Source of the DNA: an uncultured Solobacterium sp.
Lineage (GTDB): Bacteria; Bacillota_I; Bacilli_A; Erysipelotrichales; Erysipelotrichaceae
Direction: 5' to 3'
DNA length: 24,969 nucleotides
NCBI GenBank assembly: GCA_900547815.1
Contig: URHY01000029.1
Location: forward strand, 1 to 24,969
Shown: piece by piece, positions 20,571 through 24,969 of the stretch
How positions within the stretch are numbered: position 1 is the stretch's first letter
Layout of the letters: each line of letters starts with the position of its first letter
Notes under the pieces: model-generated
Databases searched by the model: none
Seen by the model: only the letters and a program-made list of their open reading frames with translations
Told to the model about the DNA's origin: nothing
Program-made: the position numbers and the translations under genes

Positions 20571-20672
20571 ATGTATATATATCTATATATTGATGTTGCC
20601 ATGGTATTATTGGCACTAGTAGAAATACTAAGAATCACATTGATGATCATAGAAAAATGTAAAAGACACTAG
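20571..20672 (+). CDS. Cassette 5 hydrophobic peptide, putative type I toxin (33 residues)
   Basis: It starts MYIYLYIDVAMVLLALVEIL and ends IEKCKRH. AGAGGAGG precedes the ATG by about 7 nt. The leader contains CTACTGGATGTAGT (20473-20486) and a hairpin-forming GCGTTCTCGC stretch before the ribosome binding site, which might hide it. First of a tandem pair with cassette 6, upstream of the SNF2 gene start. Confidence 0.72.
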   Translation: MYIYLYIDVAMVLLALVEILRITLMIIEKCKRH

Positions 20673-20788
20673 TTCCCGTAAGCGCAATGGATTACTAGTG
20701 TCTTTTGACATAAAATAATTCAGAGTGACCACTGTATCCAGTAGTCTTTCTGTATGTATATTAAATAATCGATATATTTAAATGTCAA
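20655..20788 (-). ncRNA. Putative antitoxin small RNA of cassette 5 with its promoter
   Basis: A near-consensus minus-strand promoter: TTGACA (20788-20783), 17 bp, TTTAAT (20765-20760). The RNA starts near 20753, carries CTACTGGATACAGT (20744-20731) and ends at the shared 13-bp hairpin. The strong promoter fits an antitoxin RNA made in excess. Confidence 0.65.
20661..20706. terminator. Shared bidirectional terminator, cassette 5
   Basis: AAAAGACACTAGT (20661-20673) pairs over 13 bp with ACTAGTGTCTTTT (20694-20706), giving T4 on both strands. Confidence 0.85.
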
Positions 20789-20798
20789 GGCTAACTCT

Positions 20799-20846
20799 AT
20801 CTAAATCAATGAAAATAAGTCGTTTTAGATGAAATAGGAACAATCG
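20799..20846. repeat. Conserved block upstream of cassette 6
   Basis: Third copy of the block at 16336-16380 and 16757-16803. As with the 3/4 pair, it directly follows the small-RNA promoter of the preceding cassette, so both tandem pairs share one ancestral arrangement. Confidence 0.65.
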
Positions 20847-20863
20847 TATTGGAATTCATAATG

Positions 20864-20886
20864 TTTTCACATTGGACCTTTATAAT
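20864..20886 (+). promoter_or_regulatory. Promoter block of peptide cassette 6
   Basis: TTTTCACATTG, 6 bp, TATAAT (20881-20886). The leader motif is CTATTGGATATAGT at 20896. Confidence 0.6.
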
Positions 20887-20986
20887 GGAAATTGGCTATT
20901 GGATATAGTAGGGTGGTACCTCTGAAATTAAAAGTAATTTAGCTTGAGTTCTCGGCTCGATTCCGATTATTGTAGGAGGTTGTCAT

Positions 20987-21088
20987 ATGTACATTTATCT
21001 TTATGTTGACGTTGCCATGTGTTTAATGGCTTTAGTGCAAATACTACGACTTACGTTAATGATTATCGAAAAATGCAAAAGACACTAG
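20987..21088 (+). CDS. Cassette 6 hydrophobic peptide, putative type I toxin (33 residues)
   Basis: It starts MYIYLYVDVAMCLMALVQIL and ends IEKCKRH, with TAGGAGG about 8 nt before the ATG. This is the most diverged intact plus-strand copy at the DNA level, yet many of its changes are silent (for example TAC for TAT, GAC for GAT) and the rest conservative (I7V, E18Q, I22L). That pattern suggests the peptide sequence itself is kept by selection. Confidence 0.75.
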   Translation: MYIYLYVDVAMCLMALVQILRLTLMIIEKCKRH

Positions 21089-21208
21089 TCCACCTTTCCC
21101 GCAAAGAAGTTAAACTAGTGCCTTAGCATTAGAATGATTTCAGAGCAACCACTGTATCCAGTAGCTTTTCTCTATTTGTATTATACCGATAAAGGAATGG
21201 TTATGCAA
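21070..21208 (-). ncRNA. Putative antitoxin small RNA of cassette 6 with its promoter
   Basis: Minus-strand promoter TTGCAT (21208-21203), 17 bp, TATAAT (21185-21180). The RNA starts near 21173, carries CTACTGGATACAGT (21164-21151) and ends at the shared hairpin. Confidence 0.65.
21083..21120. terminator. Shared bidirectional terminator, cassette 6
   Basis: CACTAGT (21083-21089) pairs with ACTAGTG (21114-21120). The stem is shorter than in cassettes 5 and 7. Confidence 0.65.
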
Positions 21209-21220
21209 ATGATATAGAGT

Positions 21221-21282
21221 TTGTTAATTAATGAAGAAAATAATTATCTGGATCGTTTAAATAAAGAAAGATTGGAGTACAT
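21221..21282 (+). pseudogene. 5' end of the split rhuM-family gene
   Basis: This stretch reads NEENNYLDRLNKERLEY in one frame and is cut off by the IscB element. The frame resumes at 22875 with EIIKFVNGNLELDF. Taking out about 1,591 bp (or 1,594) puts both parts in one frame. The start codon is unclear; TTG at 21221 is the only candidate and it lacks a ribosome binding site. Confidence 0.7.
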
Positions 21283-21572
21283 GTCAACTACCCGCCAATG
21301 AATTGGCAGGCTTGTAAAAGCCTAAGTTGACTAGCCTAAGTGTTTTGAGCACTACGTTAAGAGAGAATATATAGTTACCCGTGGATGTAACGCCTAGTCT
21401 GCGGCTCTAAGGGGACATATTAAACAGTTCTGTGAGGTAGGAGCAGTGTGTGGTAGACAATCGCCTTTTGTCCATCAAACCTCTTATTAACATTGGCGAA
21501 GGTGTCATTTACAGTTCGATATGTACTGGCTTATCGCTTCAAACATATCAAAAAAGAAAGGAAGTGCCTTGC
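21283..21572 (+). ncRNA. Omega RNA scaffold of IscB (approximate limits)
   Basis: Omega RNAs lie directly upstream of iscB, with the guide just outside the left end of the element. Here GTCAAC (21283-21288) and GTTGAC (21326-21331) close a junction holding two hairpins: GCCAAT/ATTGGC (21294-21307) and GGCTT/AAGCC (21309-21322). A further ~240 bp of G-rich, non-coding-looking sequence leads to the iscB ribosome binding site. The guide would be the rhuM sequence ending at about 21282. The 3' end is not visible. Confidence 0.75.
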
Positions 21573-22868
21573 ATGGTATATGTACTAGATATCAACGGAC
21601 AACCACTTATGCCAACCACAAGGCATGGAAAAGTAAGAAGATTATTAAACAGTCATCTTGCTAAAGTAGTGAAACGCTGTCCATTTACGATACAACTTTT
21701 GTATCAAAGTACAAAAGAGATTCAGCCTGTATCTCTTGGTGTAGATGCAGGAAGTAAACATATTGGTATGGCGGCTACAACAGAGAAAAAGGTTGTCTAT
21801 CAAGAGGAGCTTTCTCCTCGTAATGATGTTGTAAAACTGTTATCATTAAGACGAGCTTCGCGTAGCTCTCGAAGGAGCCGAAAAACAAGATACAGAAAGC
21901 CAAAATTCAACAATCGTGTGCATTCTAAACACAAAGGATGGCTGGCTCCGTCAGTCGAAGTCAAGATTCAGGAACACATAACAGCCATCAAGAGAATATG
22001 TCAAATTCTGCCTATATCTGAAATTCAAGTAGAGACTGCAGAATTCGACTTTCAGCGTTTAAAAGCTATGAAAGAATGGAAACCTTTACCGGTTGGTACT
22101 GATTATCAGCTTGGAGAACAGTACGATTTCTACAACACAAGACAATATGTGCTTCATCGAGATGGATATACTTGTCAATGCTGTGGCACACATGATAACA
22201 ATATAAAACTGCATGTGCATCATATCGAAAGCCGTCAGACTGGTGGAGATGCTCCTAGCAATCTGATTACACTTTGCGAACATTGTCATAAAGCTCTGCA
22301 CAAAGGAAAGTTAGAACTTCCAAAAGGCAAGAAACGAGGAAAAACCTATCGTGATGCCACTTTTATGGGTATCATGCGTAAAACCTTGTTGGAACGTCTA
22401 AGAAAAGAAGTCGATGTTCCTGTTTCAGGGACATATGGATATATTACAAAGTACTTGCGTGAAAAGACAGACTTAGAGAAAAGTCATATCAATGACGCCA
22501 TCTGTATCAGCAAGTATCCGTATGCCAAGCCTTTGGATACTTATTATCTGACGAAGGTGGTTCGAAATCACAATCGGCAAATTCATAAATCCAACTTCAG
22601 TAAAGGTGGTATTCGTAAACGCAATCAGGCGCCGTACCTTATAAAAGGGTTCCGCCTGTTTGATAAAGTTTTGTATCAAGGTAAAGAATACTTCATATTT
22701 GGAAGACGAGCTACGGGGTACTTTGATATAAGAACATTGGATGGAACTAAGGTAAATAAGGGTTCCATTAGTTACAAAAAATTGAGGATTCAGGACACCG
22801 CAAAAGCATATTTAAAAGAGGCAAGAGCAATTCCTCACATGAATAAATTCACGTGTGTCCTTGCTTAG
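21573..22868 (+). CDS. iscB: IscB RNA-guided nuclease
   Basis: A 431-residue IscB, the transposon-borne ancestor type of Cas9, which cuts DNA chosen by its omega RNA. The diagnostic PLMP motif is at 11-14 (NGQPLMPTTRHGKVRRLL). Then come RuvC-I (SLGVDAGS, D58), an arginine-rich bridge helix (92-115), RuvC-II (QVETAEFD, E154), an HNH domain with zinc cysteines C201/C204 and C235/C238 and catalytic-type HVHHIES (H216, H217) and N230, and RuvC-III (HINDA, H305/D308). A C-terminal target-binding domain follows. All catalytic residues are present, so it looks functional. AAAGGAAG stands 9 nt before the ATG at 21573; the longer reading from GTG 21450 would cover the omega RNA and is rejected. It sits alone with its RNA inside a rhuM gene. 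Confidence 0.93.
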   Translation: MVYVLDINGQPLMPTTRHGKVRRLLNSHLAKVVKRCPFTIQLLYQSTKEIQPVSLGVDAGSKHIGMAATTEKKVVYQEELSPRNDVVKLLSLRRASRSSRRSRKTRYRKPKFNNRVHSKHKGWLAPSVEVKIQEHITAIKRICQILPISEIQVETAEFDFQRLKAMKEWKPLPVGTDYQLGEQYDFYNTRQYVLHRDGYTCQCCGTHDNNIKLHVHHIESRQTGGDAPSNLITLCEHCHKALHKGKLELPKGKKRGKTYRDATFMGIMRKTLLERLRKEVDVPVSGTYGYITKYLREKTDLEKSHINDAICISKYPYAKPLDTYYLTKVVRNHNRQIHKSNFSKGGIRKRNQAPYLIKGFRLFDKVLYQGKEYFIFGRRATGYFDIRTLDGTKVNKGSISYKKLRIQDTAKAYLKEARAIPHMNKFTCVLA

Positions 22869-22873
22869 AATTA

Positions 22874-23125
22874 TGAAATAATTAAGTTTGTGAATGGAAA
22901 TTTAGAATTAGATTTTACTGCATCACTGGATAAAGATACTGTGTGGTTAACTCAAAAATAAATGGCGGAACTATTTGACATTAAGTCACAAGCGATAACT
23001 AGACATCTAAAAAACATATATAATGATGAAGAACTATTCAATTTAAACTTGTTCCAAAATGGAACAAGTTCAAATTGAAGGCAACCGTAAAATGGATTTT
23101 TATAATGCAATCTAAGAACACTCGT
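22874..23125 (+). pseudogene. rhuM fragment A: N-terminal domain, first variant
   Basis: It continues the split gene: EIIKFVNGNLELDF, DTVWLTQ, a stop codon in place of the usual glutamine (TAA at 22959), then MAELFDIKSQAITRHLKNIY, the DNA-binding helix-turn-helix type region of RhuM proteins. After a 1-base shift it reads SKMEQVQIEGNRKMDFYN and breaks off. It also contains an inverted repeat (23046-23070). Confidence 0.75.
23046..23070. repeat. Intragenic inverted repeat P1 of rhuM
   Basis: AACTTGTTCC (23046-23055), 5-nt spacer AAAAT, GGAACAAGTT (23061-23070). Perfect over 10 bp. Confidence 0.85.
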
Positions 23126-23148
23126 GACTTTAGTCGTGAGATGAATTA

Positions 23149-23403
23149 GATGAAATTAGCTCAGTTGCAAAAAATGCAACTCAACTAAAGTGTAATGATT
23201 CACGTACTATAAAAGATAGAATTTCAAATGTAGAAATCAATTACTACAATCTAGATGTAATTATCTCTGTTGGGTATCGTGTAAAATCACAAAACGGCAT
23301 TACTTTCATAAATGTACAACCTTAATTTTAAAAGATTATATGATCAAGGGTTATATGGTGAATCAAAAACGTTTAAATGTTTTACCTGTCCTACAAATAT
23401 ACT
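23149..23403 (+). pseudogene. rhuM fragment B: second variant
   Basis: It reads SSVAKNATQLKCNDSR, then NYYNLDVIISVGYRVKSQNG, a core segment of RhuM proteins, stops at 23323, and continues in another frame as LKDYMIKGYMVNQKRLNVL. Related to but different from the neighbouring fragments, so it comes from another rhuM allele or paralogue. Confidence 0.7.
23163..23181. repeat. Intragenic inverted repeat P2 of rhuM
   Basis: AGTTGCA (23163-23169), 5-nt spacer AAAAA, TGCAACT (23175-23181). It lies within the codons for SVAKNAT. Confidence 0.75.
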
Positions 23404-23448
23404 AGCATCAAATAATTACAAGACATATACAAAATATTTTTAAAACAG

Positions 23449-23673
23449 TAGCATTAGATAAAAATTCAGTATGCTCATATTTTGAGCATACTGCTTCTGA
23501 TGGAAAATATATAAAATACAATACTATAACTTAGATATGATCATTTCTGTTGGTTATAGATTGAATTCTAAAAAAGTAACTTCATTTAGGCGATGTGCAA
23601 CTTCAATTTTAAGAAATTACATGATTAATGGTTATACAGTGAATCAAATTCGAGATATTTTACCTATCCTATA
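23449..23673 (+). pseudogene. rhuM fragment C: third variant
   Basis: It reads DKNSVCSYFEHTASDGK, shifts frame by one base, then NLDMIISVGYRLNSKKVTSF and NYMINGYTVNQ. A third version of the same RhuM core, again cut short by a stop (TAA near 23671). Confidence 0.7.
23467..23493. repeat. Intragenic inverted repeat P3 of rhuM
   Basis: CAGTATGCTCA (23467-23477), 5-nt spacer TATTT, TGAGCATACTG (23483-23493). Perfect over 11 bp, within the codons for SVCSYFEHT. Confidence 0.85.
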
Positions 23674-23688
23674 AATATGTTAACATCA

Positions 23689-23811
23689 GTTGTTGGATCG
23701 TGATGAAAAAACAATTCGTAAGCATATTAATAATATATTTAAAGATCGAGAAGTTGAAAAAGAGAACAACACGCAAAAAATGCGTGTTGTAGGAGTTAAG
23801 CAATCTGTTCC
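23689..23811 (+). pseudogene. rhuM fragment D: fourth variant, end of the N-terminal domain
   Basis: It reads LLDRDEKTIRKHINNIFKD, then NNTQKMRVVGVKQSVP, a different RhuM variant. It then joins, one base out of frame, to the SKMEQVQMEG sequence of the last fragment at a shared GTTCCAAAATGGAACA stretch, which suggests recombination there. Confidence 0.7.
23766..23790. repeat. Intragenic inverted repeat P4 of rhuM
   Basis: ACAACACGCA (23766-23775), 5-nt spacer AAAAA, TGCGTGTTGT (23781-23790). Perfect over 10 bp, within the codons for NTQKMRVV. Confidence 0.85.
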
Positions 23812-23822
23812 AAAATGGAACA
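23806..23822. repeat. Intragenic inverted repeat P5 of rhuM
   Basis: TGTTCC, 5-nt spacer AAAAT, GGAACA. It has the same core as P1 but its outer left arm has been replaced at the junction with fragment D. Confidence 0.7.
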
Positions 23823-24470
23823 AGTTCAAATGGAAGGTAGTCGTAAAATAACTCGTAAAATGGACTTTTACAATTTAGATGCGATTATTGCAGTTGGCTA
23901 TCGTGTGAATTCTAAAAAAGCAACTTCATTTAGACGATGGGCAACTTCCATTTTAAAAGATTTCATGATTAAAGGCTATGCAGTGAATCGAAAACGTTTA
24001 GATGTTTTAAATAAAACAATCGCGATTCAATCTAGAATGTTAGCTTCGACTCTTAATATTGAAGAAAAAGAAGTGTTGAATGTTGTTGAAGCCTATTCTA
24101 ATGCATTAACTCTTTTAGATGATTATGATCATGGATGTGTTTCTAAAACAAAAGGTAAAAATTCAATTTATCAGTTGACTTATGAAGAGTGCAGAATTCT
24201 AATTGATTCAATGGGGTATGGTGGATTTTCTTCTGTATTTGGTGTTGAAAAGAACCAGGTAAATTAAATGGAATAATTGCAGCGGTATATCAAAATGTTT
24301 TTGAAACTGAATTGTATCCAAGTATTGAAGAAAAAGCTGCAAACCTACTTTACTTTTTAATCAAAGATCATCCTTTTGTAGATGGTGGTAAACGCATTGG
24401 TGCTTCTATTTTCCTGGAATTTTTAAATTGGATTACTATGGCTTGGATGCGAAGCATATTGCAGAAAAAT
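23815..24470 (+). pseudogene. rhuM fragment E with C-terminal Fic/DOC domain, frameshifted
   Basis: The longest surviving part. From 23815 it reads MEQVQMEGSRK, NLDAIIAVGYRVNSKKATSF, FMIKGYAVNRKRLDVL and LTYEECRILIDSMG, then loses one A in the run at 24248-24251 and hits a stop at 24265. In the next frame it continues PGKLNGIIAAVYQNVF, YPSIEEKAANLLYFL and the Fic/DOC motif HPFVDGGKRIGAS (normally HPFxxGNKR; here N is G). Fic/DOC domains modify target proteins with nucleotides or phosphate. The reading then loses likeness to the family at about 24425 and ends before cassette 7. RhuM was first named in Salmonella; its role is unknown. This copy is surely inactive. Confidence 0.8.
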
Positions 24471-24559
24471 AATATTGAATACAACAAGTCACCTGATAAC
24501 CGGGTGACTTGTTTAATGTATATGAAATGTTTTTTAGAAATTTACGCGATTTAATAATG

Positions 24560-24582
24560 TTTTCACATTGAAGTTTTATAAT
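24560..24582 (+). promoter_or_regulatory. Promoter block of peptide cassette 7
   Basis: TTTTCACATTG, 6 bp, TATAAT (24577-24582). The upstream stretch 24524-24559 matches that of cassette 5. Confidence 0.6.
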
Positions 24583-24680
24583 TAGAAGTGCTACTGGATA
24601 TAGTAACGGTGAACCCTCTGAATGAAAAGGATGATATCTTGAGTTCTCGATGATTCCGATTTTGCAGGAGGATGTGTTGT

Positions 24681-24782
24681 ATGTATATTTATCTGTACAT
24701 TGATGTTGCCATGTGTTTAATGGCACTAGTAGAAATACTAAGAATTACATTATTGATTATAGAAAAATGTAAAAGACACTAG
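24681..24782 (+). CDS. Cassette 7 hydrophobic peptide, putative type I toxin (33 residues)
   Basis: It starts MYIYLYIDVAMCLMALVEIL and ends IEKCKRH, with GCAGGAGG about 9 nt before the ATG. The leader holds CTACTGGATATAGT (24591-24604). This copy is single and lies directly after the broken Fic/DOC end of the rhuM pseudogene. It has every part of the cassette in its most regular form and is the best reference copy. Confidence 0.75.
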   Translation: MYIYLYIDVAMCLMALVEILRITLLIIEKCKRH

Positions 24783-24897
24783 TTCACCCAAACCCAACGG
24801 ATTACTAGTGTCTTTTCACTAAATTAATTCAGAGGAACCACTGTATCCAGTAGTCTTTCTGTATCTGTATTATAGCTATAAATAGGGGATTATGCAA
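24765..24897 (-). ncRNA. Putative antitoxin small RNA of cassette 7 with its promoter
   Basis: Minus-strand promoter TTGCAT (24897-24892), 17 bp, TATAAT (24874-24869). The RNA starts near 24862, carries CTACTGGATACAGT (24853-24840) and ends at the shared hairpin. The remaining bases to the window end show nothing I can name. Confidence 0.65.
24771..24816. terminator. Shared bidirectional terminator, cassette 7
   Basis: AAAAGACACTAGT (24771-24783) pairs over 13 bp with ACTAGTGTCTTTT (24804-24816). Confidence 0.85.
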
Positions 24898-24969
24898 ACC
24901 GATTGACAACAAGTTAGTGATTACGCATGAAATAATCTTCAAAATTTCGTGATTTAAGATTATTTATTT

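Larger units (their letters stand above)
21283..22873 (+). mobile_element. IscB (OMEGA) element of the IS200/IS605 type, without transposase
   Basis: The element holds an omega RNA region and one iscB gene and nothing else; no TnpA transposase is present, so it would depend on one supplied elsewhere. The limits are set by the rhuM frame on each side, give or take 1-3 bp. There is no terminal inverted repeat and no target duplication, as expected for this superfamily. Hairpins at the left end (21283-21331) may serve both as transposition end and as omega RNA. Confidence 0.8.

Noticed and set aside
20911..20920. GGGTGGTACC in the cassette 6 leader looks like a T-box antiterminator core
   Set aside because: There is no T-box specifier stem or downstream amino-acid gene, and the other cassettes do not keep the sequence.
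21450..21572. A longer IscB starting at GTG 21450 with 41 extra residues
   Set aside because: The extra part covers the omega RNA region, has no ribosome binding site, and the protein proper begins with the typical MVYVLDINGQPLMP at 21573 after AAAGGAAG.
24436..24726. Minus-strand ORF of 96 residues across cassette 7
   Set aside because: It is antisense to the conserved cassette and pseudogene, has no ribosome binding site and no protein-like pattern.

Overview
The window is AT-rich (about one third G+C by eye), has strong AAGGAG-type ribosome binding sites and short intergenic gaps, and carries Bacillota-type gene families (CsoR, CopA, DUF4143 ATPase, SNF2 plus SWIM pair, IscB, RhuM). I read it as a chromosomal accessory region of a low-G+C Bacillota. 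An Erysipelotrichia member is my best guess, but no rRNA or marker gene is present to confirm it. There is no tRNA, rRNA or CRISPR array.

Layout. (1) 1-3072: copper operon csoR-copA; the copA 3' end holds a third metal-binding domain with its own internal start signals (a possible CopZ). (2) 3073-4779: mostly non-coding, with two small ORFs, five ~94-bp hairpin repeats and a tandem duplication carrying two copies of a 33-codon hydrophobic peptide gene, each facing a convergent small RNA. (3) 4780-10762: a Nudix hydrolase and PLD/SF2 helicase operon on the minus strand, divergent from an HNH nuclease gene that overlaps a membrane protein gene; this is a plausible but unproven defence or repair cassette. 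(4) 10763-12258: an array of evenly spaced palindromes in front of an AAA/DUF4143 ATPase. (5) 12257-16306: a 7TM/HD-GYP/GGDEF signalling protein, and a marR-membrane protein operon with an 11-bp perfect operator. (6) 16307-21215: a SWIM-SNF2 operon flanked on each side by a pair of the same peptide/small-RNA cassettes. (7) 21221-24500: a rhuM-family gene split by an IscB element (omega RNA plus IscB nuclease) and decayed into a mosaic of several rhuM variants. (8) 24524-24969: a seventh peptide cassette.

The strongest system-level signal is the repeated cassette: seven copies (one decayed) encode nearly the same 33-residue single-span peptide. In the six intact copies a separate promoter fires a small RNA in from the other side, and the two transcripts share one bidirectional terminator. 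This is the layout of a type I toxin-antitoxin pair, here in a family I cannot match to a named one. A second unusual signal is that each rhuM variant carries, at the same place in its coding sequence, an inverted repeat of different sequence but always with a 5-nt spacer.
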